Positions 41,774 through 50,122 of a stretch of 64,000 nt of DNA are shown here, in pieces. Numbering within the stretch: position 1 is the first letter of the stretch; the number at the start of each line of letters is the position of its first letter. The stretch is from CAYFKJ01 sp964343605 (lineage in GTDB: Bacteria; Pseudomonadota; Alphaproteobacteria; UBA2966), in contig CAYFKJ010000003.1 of the NCBI GenBank assembly GCA_964343605.1, positions 434,001 to 498,000 on the forward strand, read 5' to 3'. The notes under the pieces were generated by a model. It worked only from the letters and a program-made list of their open reading frames with translations, did not search any database and had not been told where the DNA came from. The translations under genes and the position numbers were made by a program.

Positions 41774-43612
41774 TCAATCGGGCAGCCCCGCCAGTCGCAA
41801 CCCCTCGGCGTAGCGATCCGTTGCGGTTTGCCCCTTGATCGGCACCGTCAGCCGGATGTCGCGCAACGTCGTACCGGGGGCGAAATCGAGGAACCGGTTC
41901 GCGTTCTCGCGCGCTTCATCCATTCGACCGAGGTGGGCGAGGCAGACGGCCGAGACACGATAGGCGCCCGGAAAGTGCGGGGTCAGTCGACGCATCTTGA
42001 TACCCCAATCGAGACCCAGCTTATACTGCTCCGTAATTGTCGCCGCCTGGGCAATGTAGTTGAACCAGGCGGTGATGAAGGGATCACCCGGACTCCGACG
42101 TGCGGCCTCGGTGACATTCTCGAAACAGGTTTGGAAATCGCCGCTGTATCCATAAGTGCCCCCGAGGTGGGCGTAGGCGTCGGAATCATTGGGGTCGAGC
42201 TCAATCGCCCGCTGAAAGTTGCCGATCGCCTCCTCGTGCCGGCGGGCGTAAAGGTTCGCCAATCCCTGAGCGCGATAGCTGTAGGCGTTTGTATTGTCGA
42301 GGGATACCGCGGCCTCGCCGGCTTCAAGCATTATGCGAAGCGATTCCTCGCGGGGGCGAAGCCAGCCATAGAGAAAGGCGACGTTGCAACTGATCGAGCG
42401 AAGGCCGTGTAGCTCCGCTGAATCGGGATGGGCCTCCAACCCCTCCACCGCCAAGCGATAGACCTCCGCCTGGTCGTCACGGGAAAACCGCCGCAGATGC
42501 CACGTCCCGCGAAGAAAATATTCCCGGGCGTCGGGGTTCAACGTGACTTGACGGTGAGCGCGGTCGAGTTCTGCGGTAAGAAACTCCGGTCCGACAGCGG
42601 CCGTAATGTGCTCGGTGATCTCCTTCTGAACGGAGAAGATGTCTTGGTATTCCCGGACATAATAATTCGACCACACCTGGTGACCGGTCGTGGCGTCGAT
42701 CAACTGGGCGTTCACCCGCACTTTGTTTTGGGACTTTCGCACGCTCCCCTCGACAAGGTATTGCACGCCCAGTTCCGTAGACACTTTTCTTGGTTCTACG
42801 GACCGGCCTTTGTATGCGCGCGTCGACATGCGCGATATGACGAAGAAAAGTTTGTTCGCCGAAAGGGCGCCGATGATGTCCTCCGTCAGGCCGTCGACGA
42901 AAAACTCGTAGCTGGGATCCCCTGACAGATTGTCGAACGGCAGGACGGCCAGTGAGGGCTTGTCAGGCAGCGGAATGGCGCCACTTTCGTTCTTAATATT
43001 GAGCCCGGTCAGGAGATCACCAAGGATTGTCGATTCCATATCGATCTCGGGGAACTCCCTGTTGAGGGATTCGAGTGCTTCCTGCAGGCGCCTTCCTTCC
43101 TTTCGGACATACTCCGGATGCGCCAGGAGTTCCTGAAGTACTCGCGCCTGCGTGCGCGCCAAACTGACGCGTTCTCCCGTTCGCCAGGCCTGAAATTCGG
43201 GGCAATCAGGCAAATCCAGACTTTCGAGAAAGGTGCCGTCACAAATGCGAGCCATTTCCGCCAAATGGTCTTCGGAATAAGGGTGGTAACCGTTCTCGGC
43301 GACCCTCTTAAGGTCGAGCACGTCGACCTTCGCTCCCTGTGCCTCGAATGCGACACCGTTCCGGTCCGCCAATATTCGCTTGTTCGTTGCGTCGTCGACC
43401 AAATTTCGCAGCTTGCTGAGGCTCCAGCGTAGTGCCCCGCGGGGATCGTCCGGCAATTCCCAGAGGAGAGAGCATAAACGTTCCCTTCTTTGCCGCCGGC
43501 CTGTGACCACAAGATAGGCGAGGAGCGCAAGGGTTTTCCGGGAACGGGGCAGTTCCAGCCGCTCACCGTCCTGAATGACCGAGACTTCCCCCAGAAACCG
43601 GATTTCCAGCAT
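41774..43612 (-). CDS. Winged-helix/BTAD (SARP-like) regulator with TolB-like and TPR domains
   Basis: The 612-residue protein begins with a SARP-type DNA-binding winged helix (MLEIRFLGEVSVIQDGERLELP, SRKTLALLAYLVV, ALRWSLSKLRNLVDD) and a BTAD helical region to about 195. A TolB-like domain starts at KPSLAVLPFDNLSGDPSYEFF, followed by TPR repeats (EEAIGNFQRAIELDPNDSDAYAHLGG). The TolB and TPR parts are like those of the cyclase protein at 13125-14912, with a DNA-binding domain in place of the cyclase. It is divergent from the hydrolase-AurF genes, with palindromes in the shared 233-base region, so it probably regulates them. It is cytoplasmic. Confidence 0.9.
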   Translation of the reverse strand: MLEIRFLGEVSVIQDGERLELPRSRKTLALLAYLVVTGRRQRRERLCSLLWELPDDPRGALRWSLSKLRNLVDDATNKRILADRNGVAFEAQGAKVDVLDLKRVAENGYHPYSEDHLAEMARICDGTFLESLDLPDCPEFQAWRTGERVSLARTQARVLQELLAHPEYVRKEGRRLQEALESLNREFPEIDMESTILGDLLTGLNIKNESGAIPLPDKPSLAVLPFDNLSGDPSYEFFVDGLTEDIIGALSANKLFFVISRMSTRAYKGRSVEPRKVSTELGVQYLVEGSVRKSQNKVRVNAQLIDATTGHQVWSNYYVREYQDIFSVQKEITEHITAAVGPEFLTAELDRAHRQVTLNPDAREYFLRGTWHLRRFSRDDQAEVYRLAVEGLEAHPDSAELHGLRSISCNVAFLYGWLRPREESLRIMLEAGEAAVSLDNTNAYSYRAQGLANLYARRHEEAIGNFQRAIELDPNDSDAYAHLGGTYGYSGDFQTCFENVTEAARRSPGDPFITAWFNYIAQAATITEQYKLGLDWGIKMRRLTPHFPGAYRVSAVCLAHLGRMDEARENANRFLDFAPGTTLRDIRLTVPIKGQTATDRYAEGLRLAGLPD

Positions 43613-43769
43613 CCACCCCTCCGATCGGTGAAAAAGGTTAACTCAATCAGCAATTTGCGGGAAGGGCAGGCGAGATACCGCGTACGAGGCATATGCGCGG
43701 TGCAAAGGGCCACTTTCAACGAAATTACCACGCTCCCCACCACGATCGTTTACACGCTCGCGTGCGAGG

Positions 43770-43786
43770 TTCCGGGTGTCCCGGAA
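43770..43786. promoter_or_regulatory. Perfect 17-base palindrome in the regulator/hydrolase divergent region
   Basis: TTCCGGG-tgt-CCCGGAA lies 60-76 bases upstream of the hydrolase start codon. It is a candidate operator for the divergent winged-helix regulator. Confidence 0.5.
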
Positions 43787-43794
43787 ATAATGGC

Positions 43795-43811
43795 TTTGAA
43801 ACAAATTCAAA
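43795..43811. promoter_or_regulatory. Second palindrome in the regulator/hydrolase divergent region
   Basis: TTTGAA-acaaa-TTCAAA is a perfect inverted repeat nine bases after the first one and 34 bases before the hydrolase start codon. It includes a TTGAAA that could double as a -35 element. Confidence 0.45.
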
Positions 43812-43845
43812 CGGGACGGCAAAGACAAATCGATGGGAGTACATC

Positions 43846-44685
43846 ATGCAGGAAAGTATGTGGACACCGACCGCTTTCGGTTTGCGGTTCCGGCCGCTTC
43901 GGGAACGGGCGATCTTGTTGCACTGTTCCGCCTCGAACGGGGGACAGTGGAAAAGGCTGGAGGAAACGCTAGGGGCGGAGTTTTCTGTGTACGCCCCGGA
44001 CCAATGGGATTGTGGGTGCGCCGAACCCTGGCCGGGCGACCGCCCCTTCGACCTGGAGGGCGAAGCCGAACCGGTGATGGAATTCATAGAATTGTCGCCG
44101 GCGCCTGTTCACCTCGTCGGACATTCCTACGGCGGCGCATTGGCGATGCACATCGCCGGTAAACTGCCAAACAAACTAAGCAGCCTGACTTTGGTGGAGC
44201 CTTCCGCATTTTACCTGTTAGATCAGGGCGGAACGGCAGACAGGTCATTGTTCGGCGAAATTCGCGATGTCGCCAGGTGCGTGAACGAAGCGGTTCTATC
44301 CGGCGAACACAGCCGCGGCGCGAAGTTGTTCGTCGACTACTGGAGCGGAAGCGGCAGTTGGGACGCGTCGTCGGGGAGGAGCCGAAGACATCTAATCGGG
44401 ACGCTGCACAAAACGGTGCTCGATTTCCGCGCCCTCTTCGTCGAGGAAACGCGTTTAGCAGACTTTGCCGCGTTGTCTGTACCGACCTTTTTAATCGCGG
44501 GGGATCAGTCGCCCGGGCCAAGCCGCCGCATTGTCGAGCTGCTCGCCGAGACATTTCCGATTGTGAGCCGCGAAACGATCAAGGGCGCCGGCCATATGTC
44601 GCCCTTCACCCATGCGGAAACCGTCACCGAACTGATCGCGGCCTTTCTGCACCGGCACGCCGAAACTTCCCGTGATGCCGCCTGA
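43846..44685 (+). CDS. Alpha/beta hydrolase (paralogue of the one at 12319)
   Basis: The 279-residue protein starts at MQESMWTPTAFGLRFRPL after GGGAG. It carries the oxyanion region LLHCSASNGGQWKRL, nucleophile elbow VGHSYGG, and the late histidine in GAGHMSPFTH, so the Ser-Asp-His triad is likely (acid in LIAGDQS region). It ends 30 bases before the AurF-like gene and is surely cotranscribed with it. Similarity to the 12319 hydrolase extends over the cap region (FVDYWSGSGSWD versus FIDYWFGEGSWA). Its substrate may be the ester, lactone or amide processed alongside the oxygenase. Confidence 0.88.
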   Translation: MQESMWTPTAFGLRFRPLRERAILLHCSASNGGQWKRLEETLGAEFSVYAPDQWDCGCAEPWPGDRPFDLEGEAEPVMEFIELSPAPVHLVGHSYGGALAMHIAGKLPNKLSSLTLVEPSAFYLLDQGGTADRSLFGEIRDVARCVNEAVLSGEHSRGAKLFVDYWSGSGSWDASSGRSRRHLIGTLHKTVLDFRALFVEETRLADFAALSVPTFLIAGDQSPGPSRRIVELLAETFPIVSRETIKGAGHMSPFTHAETVTELIAAFLHRHAETSRDAA

Positions 44686-44715
44686 AACTTTGCCAGATCT
44701 TAAAGGAGAGACCCC

Positions 44716-45630
44716 ATGTTGAAACATGCATACAGCTACGAGGATTGCCTCAACCATGCTTACAAAAGCGCCTGGACCGTGGACGACTGCTTCCAGGGCC
44801 GGGATTTCGACCCCGACAGAAAATTCCTGCCCGACCGCATAGCCGGTGTCGACGACATCGGTTGTCTGAGTGCGGAAGAACAACTCAAGCTCAACCAGAT
44901 CCGCGGCAACAGCTACTGCCACATCTTCGCGTTTGTGGAGGAATACATCATTCCCATGGTCATGGACCACGCCCGAGAGGACGTTTACGGCGACGAAACA
45001 CGTCTTCGCTACCTGTTGCAGTTCGCCAGCGACGAGACCAAACACCAGGCGATGCTGGGGCGGGCCATGGAGCAGATCGAGGCCCGTCTTGGATTCAGTT
45101 GCGGCGTAATCCCCGGGCGCGAGGATGTCGCCGAGGTCGTGCTCGGCAAATCGCGTCTTACCGCGCTGTTGCTGACAAGCATGATCGAGTGGTTCACCCA
45201 GGCCCACTACGTCGAACACGTTCAGGAAAGCACGGATCTTGACGAACTCTTTCACGACATTCTGCGCTTTCACTGGATCGACGAGGCCCAACACGCCAAG
45301 GCCGATTCGATCATGATGAGCGAAATCGCCGACAGGATGACCGCGGAGGAGCGCGAAGCGGCCGTCGACGAACTTTTGGAGCTCGGCATGGCGATAGACG
45401 GCCTGCTGGCCCAACAGATCGAGATGGATATCGACGCGCTGGAAAGCGCTTGCGGGAGAGAGTTCTCACCGGAAGAGAAGGAGGAAATCCGCACCCACCA
45501 GCGGAGGTCCTATCGCTGGACGTTCATTGTCTCGGGACTGGAGCACCCGAAGTTCGTTGAGATCGTCAATCAACTCACCGAACAGGGCGGCGACAAAATC
45601 GCCGGCGCCGCCGAGGCGCTCGCCGCCTGA
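44716..45630 (+). CDS. AurF-type non-heme diiron oxygenase
   Basis: The 304-residue, all-helical protein has two ExnDExxH motifs: E76 in FVEEYIIP with D106-E107-x-x-H110 (SDETKH), and E158 in SMIEWF with D189-E190-x-x-H193 (IDEAQH). An extra His186 four residues before E190 matches the seventh ligand of AurF (His223/Glu227/His230 spacing 4 and 3). Together E76, E107, H110, E158, H186, E190 and H193 reproduce the AurF ligand set. AurF and CmlI oxidise aryl amines to nitro groups; the substrate here is unknown. It follows the alpha/beta hydrolase gene by 30 bases. A ferritin-like protein of another kind is the alternative. Confidence 0.8.
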   Translation: MLKHAYSYEDCLNHAYKSAWTVDDCFQGRDFDPDRKFLPDRIAGVDDIGCLSAEEQLKLNQIRGNSYCHIFAFVEEYIIPMVMDHAREDVYGDETRLRYLLQFASDETKHQAMLGRAMEQIEARLGFSCGVIPGREDVAEVVLGKSRLTALLLTSMIEWFTQAHYVEHVQESTDLDELFHDILRFHWIDEAQHAKADSIMMSEIADRMTAEEREAAVDELLELGMAIDGLLAQQIEMDIDALESACGREFSPEEKEEIRTHQRRSYRWTFIVSGLEHPKFVEIVNQLTEQGGDKIAGAAEALAA

Positions 45631-45646
45631 GACCTGACTCCAAATA

Positions 45647-45678
45647 CGCTCCGGCGGTGATCGATCGCCGCCGGAGCG
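45647..45678. terminator. Long near-perfect hairpin after the AurF-like gene
   Basis: CGCTCCGGCGGTGATC and GATCGCCGCCGGAGCG pair over 16 bases with one G-T pair, forming a symmetric stem between the convergent oxygenase and permease genes. There is no T run, so it is a probable barrier or a transcript-stabilising end rather than a classic terminator. The rest of 45631-45838 shows no gene. Confidence 0.6.
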
Positions 45679-45838
45679 CCGCACTACAAGTGCGCTATTC
45701 CATGAAGAACACCAAGTAATTCCCGGGTTATACCGTTTCGCGGCACAAGCTGTAGTGCGATCCATCCTCAAACCTGCTCCGCCCCTTCCAGCTCCTCTGG
45801 AGTTCGTCGGACGCTCCGGCCGCCGTTGCCCCGGCGCG

Positions 45839-46654
45839 TTATCTGTTCTGAACCCGTGCCCTTAATAGGTACTGCGCGATGATCAGGAGCGTTAGAGACA
45901 CGCCCAGCACCATTGTGCCGATGGCATTGACCTCCGGCGTAATCCCGCGGCGGATGGAGGAAAACACATAAACCGGCAAGGTGGTGTTGGCCCCGGCGAC
46001 AAAAAACGAAATGATGAAGTCATCGAAACTGAAGGTGAAACTCAGCAGGAACCCGGCGAGGATAGCGGGGTAAATCTGTGGCAGCGTAACCTGGTAGAAA
46101 GTGCGCCAAGGCGTGGCGTAAAGGTCTTCCGAGGCCTCGATAAGGGTTCGGTCCATGCCGGCGATCCGCGCCCTCACCAATACGATCACCAGCGACATCG
46201 TGAACAGGGTGTGCGCCGCGATGACGGAGGCGTATCCAAGCGACAGTCTCGGGGGTTTTGCGTCGTCCGGCCACAGGGCGGCAACCAGCGGGTTCAGGAA
46301 GTCAAACACGGTCACCAGGGCGACCAACGTGGCGATGCCGATAACGATGCCGGGGATCATGATGGACACGTAGATCAAGCCATCGAACAACGCCTTTAGA
46401 GGACCATGCATACGCTGTAGAGCCAGCGCGGCCGTGGTGCCCATGATGCTGGAAAGGACAGCAGCCGATAGAGCGATGATCAGGCTGGTTGTAAGCGATT
46501 CGAGAACGAAGGGGTTGCTGAGTGCCTTGCCGTACCATTTTGCCGACAGGCCGACGATCTCGCTGGCGTGCCGTCCGGAATTGAAGCTGAAAAGCACGAT
46601 AATGCCGATGGGCACATAGAGAAACAGGTAGACGGCAATGGCGTATATCCGCAT
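45839..46654 (-). CDS. PotC-like ABC transporter permease
   Basis: The 271-residue permease starts with MRIYAIAVYLFLYVPIGIIVLFSF and has about six membrane helices (LSSIMGTTAALAL, DGLIYVSIMIPGIVIG, VIAAHTLFTMSLVIVLV). Near residues 160-180 it carries the EAA-type loop ASEDLYATPWRTFYQVTLPQIYPAI that contacts the ATPase. It belongs to the spermidine/putrescine permease subfamily. It is the last gene of the importer operon, nine bases after the other permease. Confidence 0.92.
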   Translation of the reverse strand: MRIYAIAVYLFLYVPIGIIVLFSFNSGRHASEIVGLSAKWYGKALSNPFVLESLTTSLIIALSAAVLSSIMGTTAALALQRMHGPLKALFDGLIYVSIMIPGIVIGIATLVALVTVFDFLNPLVAALWPDDAKPPRLSLGYASVIAAHTLFTMSLVIVLVRARIAGMDRTLIEASEDLYATPWRTFYQVTLPQIYPAILAGFLLSFTFSFDDFIISFFVAGANTTLPVYVFSSIRRGITPEVNAIGTMVLGVSLTLLIIAQYLLRARVQNR

Positions 46655-46663
46655 GACCGGCCC

Positions 46664-47536
46664 CTACATCAGCGACACGTTGCGGCCGGATTTGCCGCCC
46701 ATGACGAAACGCATATAGAGGCTGACGGTGATCAGCATGATGATGACCAGTGTGACGGCGACCGCCGAGCCGAACGGCCAATTCCTCGATTGAAGGAATA
46801 AGTCGACCATGGCGTTGCCGATGAAGAACACCTTACCGCCACCTAGAAACGCGGGTATTAGGAATTCGCCCATCAAAAGAATGAATACCAGCATGCTTCC
46901 CGTAGCCACGCCGGGCAGCGAAAGCGGCAGCGTCACCTGCCAGAACGTGCGCAGGGGCGAGCTGCCCAGGTCGCCGGAAGCTTCCAACAATCGTTTGTCG
47001 AGCTTTTCCAGCGAGACAAAAATCGGAAACACCATCAGTGGCAGGTAACCGTAAATAATCCCGACGACGACGGCGAACGGCGTATTGATCAGCCGAAGGT
47101 CCTCAATGCCGACGAAATCAAACAACGCCGGGATACCTCGCCCGCCGAGGAGAAAAATCCAGGCATAGGTGCGGATCAAGAGGCTTGTCCAGAAGGGAAC
47201 GATCACCAGAACCAGAAGCAACAGCTTCCACCGGCGATCGACCACCACGGCAAGGTAATAGGCCAGGGGATAGGCGACCAGCAGACTGATCAACGTACCC
47301 AGCGGCGCATAACTCAATGTGTTGTTGAAGGCCTTGAGCCGTGTCGGAAGATTGGCGTATTGCTCGAAGGTGAAGCCGGCGGTATATCCGCCCACCGCCG
47401 ACCGCTCCCCGAAGCTGAAAATGACGACGACAATCAAGGGCAATACAAGCATTACCAGAAACCACAATGTGGTCGGTGTCAGCAGTGCGGCCGTCAGCCA
47501 CCTGCCGCTATGTTCATCCTTGATTGCCGCCGCCAT
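46664..47536 (-). CDS. PotB-like ABC transporter permease
   Basis: The 290-residue permease has hydrophobic segments beginning PTTLWFLVMLVLPLIVVVIFSF and the EAA loop ASGDLGSSPLRTFWQVTLPLSLPGV. It pairs with the 45839 permease to form the transmembrane channel of a polyamine-type importer. It lies 24 bases downstream of the binding-protein gene. Confidence 0.92.
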   Translation of the reverse strand: MAAAIKDEHSGRWLTAALLTPTTLWFLVMLVLPLIVVVIFSFGERSAVGGYTAGFTFEQYANLPTRLKAFNNTLSYAPLGTLISLLVAYPLAYYLAVVVDRRWKLLLLVLVIVPFWTSLLIRTYAWIFLLGGRGIPALFDFVGIEDLRLINTPFAVVVGIIYGYLPLMVFPIFVSLEKLDKRLLEASGDLGSSPLRTFWQVTLPLSLPGVATGSMLVFILLMGEFLIPAFLGGGKVFFIGNAMVDLFLQSRNWPFGSAVAVTLVIIMLITVSLYMRFVMGGKSGRNVSLM

Positions 47537-47560
47537 TTTCCGGCTGGACCCCCGCCTTAA

Positions 47561-48733
47561 TTAAGCCGACTTGAAGCGCGCCATGACCTCGGCCCGGGTT
47601 TCATCGGTCAACGTCTGCGCGGCGCCGAATTCCAGCTTGCTCATCAAATCCTTGGCCGGATATAGAATCGGGTTTGCTGCCGTCGAATCCGGCAACATGG
47701 CCGATACCCGGGCATCGCTTGAGGCATAGCCGTGGCTGGCAAACTCACGAACCTGGATGTATGGATCCATCAGATAGTTGATGAATGCGTAAGCGGCATC
47801 CCGATGCGGTGCATCCTTCGGGATGCAATAGAAATCGGACCAGATTTCCCCGCCGTCATTGGCGACGACGTAGTCCATTTCCGGCAGATCTTTGTTGAGT
47901 TGAAGCCCGTCCCCGTTCCAGCAGATCGACATCCAGGCATCGCCGCTGCGCATGCCGGGCTGGTAATCCGAGGTAATGGCGAAAAGATGCGGTTTCGAAT
48001 CAATCAGCAGCTTCTCAGCCTTCGCCAGTTCCGCCTTGTCGATGGAATTGAACGAATACCCCAGGGCGCAAAGCGCCGCGCCGATGGTGGTGAGCTGATA
48101 GTCATGCACAATCGTATGGCCTGAACCCTTGCCCATCGTGACATCAAAGAAATCCTTGTGGGATTTCGGTGCGCTCTTGATTTTCTTGGTGTTGACCACA
48201 AAACCGGTGGTGCCCCAGTTTTTCGGCACGGCATAGGTTTTTCCGTTGACCGTCGCCGGATTGGCGAAAACCGGGTCCTGTGCCTTAGCGTCATAATTCG
48301 GCAGTTTTGATACATCCAACTCCTGGATCAGATCCAGCTTAACGTAATTGGAGATGGTGTAGTTCGTGGGAACGAAGACGTCCCAACCCGTGCCGCCGGC
48401 CTGCAGCTTGGCCAGCATTTCCTCGTTGGAGCCGAAGGCGTTGATCTGCACGTTGACACCGGTGGCCTTGGTGAACTCTTCGATGTTCACGGGGTTGTGG
48501 TAGTTGGGCCAGGTCGAGAACACCAGCTTGTTGCCGAGATCCCCATAGGCATGAGCTTTGCGCGGCGACAATCCGGGAACCGCCGCTCCCATGACCGCCA
48601 TGGCGGTGCCAAGGCCGGTCACGCCCAGGAAGTGGCGTCGTGTAATCGTTCCCTTCTTGTAGCGGTACAACTCCTCCATAAACTTTTTCGCACTGATGGG
48701 TGCGTTGTCTTTGTACGATTTGGTCATGGTCAA
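47561..48733 (-). CDS. PotD-like solute-binding protein with Tat signal
   Basis: The 390-residue protein carries a twin-arginine signal: TITRRHFLGVTGLG around residues 29-42 followed by a hydrophobic stretch and a likely AHA cleavage site. The mature part is a PotD-type binding protein (LVFSTWPNYHNPVNIEEFTKATG, NEEMLAKLQAGGTGWDVFVPTNY, AVPKNWGTTGFVVNT, PHRDAAYAFINYLMDPY). PotD-like proteins bind polyamines or related cationic amines in the periplasm. Export by Tat rather than Sec is notable given that tatABC lies beside the island. It overlaps the ATPase gene by four bases (ATGA type). Confidence 0.92.
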   Translation of the reverse strand: MTMTKSYKDNAPISAKKFMEELYRYKKGTITRRHFLGVTGLGTAMAVMGAAVPGLSPRKAHAYGDLGNKLVFSTWPNYHNPVNIEEFTKATGVNVQINAFGSNEEMLAKLQAGGTGWDVFVPTNYTISNYVKLDLIQELDVSKLPNYDAKAQDPVFANPATVNGKTYAVPKNWGTTGFVVNTKKIKSAPKSHKDFFDVTMGKGSGHTIVHDYQLTTIGAALCALGYSFNSIDKAELAKAEKLLIDSKPHLFAITSDYQPGMRSGDAWMSICWNGDGLQLNKDLPEMDYVVANDGGEIWSDFYCIPKDAPHRDAAYAFINYLMDPYIQVREFASHGYASSDARVSAMLPDSTAANPILYPAKDLMSKLEFGAAQTLTDETRAEVMARFKSA

Positions 48734-49944
48734 ACTTCCCCCTTTTCCAAGTCCGTCTTTTGATTTTCAGGCGCCGACTCGACGGAAGGCCGGTCCCGAT
48801 CCGATGTTTCCTCAAATGCCAGAGCGGATGCGGCATCCCAGCCGATGGTGACGGCGTCGCCTGGCATAAACCCGCCGGACACCCCCTCCGCCTGTTTTGA
48901 AGCATGAATGAGAATGTCTCCAAGCTCCTCGGTTTCGACCAGGTATTCGGTCTGACCACCGAGGAAGATCCTGTTCTTTACCCGCGCGGAAATTTCCACG
49001 TCTGCACGGAACGGCACCGTGCCGTTGACCATGCCGATCTGTACGAGTTCCGGCCGCACGGCGAGTTTTGCGTCGCTTCCCTGGCCGGGTGCCACCGCAC
49101 CTTGCGACACGCGGCCGCTTAAGACTCGCCCGCTCGTCAGTTTGATGGCGGCGCTGTCGCCACGGATTTCCACGACCTCGCCTGAAAAGAAGTTCGACTT
49201 ACCGACAAAACCGGCGACATAGTGATCCGCGGGCTCATCATAAAGTTCTCTCGGACCGCCGGTTTGAACCACCCGCCCCTCGCGCATGATGCAAATGGTG
49301 TCCGACATCGAGAGCGCTTCTTCCTGATCGTGGGTGACCAGGACGAAAGTGATGCCCACCTCGCGCTGCAGTGTTTGCAGCTCAATTTGCATTTCCTGGC
49401 GCAACTTGCGGTCCAAAGCCGCAAGCGGTTCGTCGAGCAGCAAAACAGTCGGGTGGTTGATCAACGCCCGCGCCAACGCGACGCGTTGTTGCTGACCGCC
49501 GGACAGTTCCCAGGTTCTGCGGCGTTCATATCCGTCGAGCCGGACCAACTCGAGAGTTTCACTCACACTGCGCGCAATCTCACTCTTCGCCGGGCGCGGT
49601 TTCTGCTGCCTCAGGCCGTATCCGACGTTGTCAGCGACATTGAGATGCGGGAACAAAGAATAGTTCTGGAAGACCATATTGACCGGTCGTTTGTAGGCGG
49701 GCACGCCGACCACGGACTGTCCGCCAATCAGGACGTCGCCATTGGTCGGTTGTTCGAAACCGGCAATCATCCTGAGGGAGGTCGTCTTGCCGCAGCCGGA
49801 AGGGCCCAGCAGACTAAAAAACGAACCGCGTTGGATGGTCAGGGAAACGTCATCGACGGCCAGGATCTGGTCGAACCTTTTGGTAACGCCGCGAAACTCG
49901 ACATCGAGTTCAGCCGATGGGTGGGCCTTAACTGTCAACTCCAA
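48730..49944 (-). CDS. PotA-like ABC transporter ATPase
   Basis: The 404-residue ATPase has Walker A LGPSGCGKTTSLRM, Q-loop, signature LSGGQQQRVALARAL and Walker B VLLLDEPLAALDRKLR, then a C-terminal TOBE-like regulatory domain from about residue 290. It powers the importer and starts the operon potA-potD-potB-potC order seen leftwards. The intergenic region upstream, shared with the LuxR gene, holds three GGCATA repeats. Confidence 0.94.
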   Translation of the reverse strand: MELTVKAHPSAELDVEFRGVTKRFDQILAVDDVSLTIQRGSFFSLLGPSGCGKTTSLRMIAGFEQPTNGDVLIGGQSVVGVPAYKRPVNMVFQNYSLFPHLNVADNVGYGLRQQKPRPAKSEIARSVSETLELVRLDGYERRRTWELSGGQQQRVALARALINHPTVLLLDEPLAALDRKLRQEMQIELQTLQREVGITFVLVTHDQEEALSMSDTICIMREGRVVQTGGPRELYDEPADHYVAGFVGKSNFFSGEVVEIRGDSAAIKLTSGRVLSGRVSQGAVAPGQGSDAKLAVRPELVQIGMVNGTVPFRADVEISARVKNRIFLGGQTEYLVETEELGDILIHASKQAEGVSGGFMPGDAVTIGWDAASALAFEETSDRDRPSVESAPENQKTDLEKGEV

Positions 49945-50050
49945 CCTCCCTTAGCGGCGCCTACCCCTTGAATGGGGATTTTTAGATTTTTTATTATGTT
50001 AGTAGACTACCACCTAATCTGCCTATATACCTATCATTATGACAAATTAG

Positions 50051-50107
50051 GGCATATACCACATAAGGCATATACAAAAAGGCATAGGTGCATAATTGAC
50101 GTATGCC
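50051..50107. promoter_or_regulatory. GGCATA repeats in the potA/luxR divergent region
   Basis: Direct copies of GGCATA begin at 50051, 50067 and 50081 (the first two extend to GGCATATAC), and an inverted TATGCC lies at 50102-50107. The spacing of 16 and 14 bases is close to one and a half helical turns. They are candidate sites for the LuxR-type regulator to control itself and the importer. Confidence 0.5.
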
Positions 50108-50122
50108 GACGAGGCGGAGCGA

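Noticed and set aside
45647..45678. Attachment site or recombination site of the island
   Set aside because: The palindrome is inside the island, has no second copy at the island ends, and no integrase gene is present.
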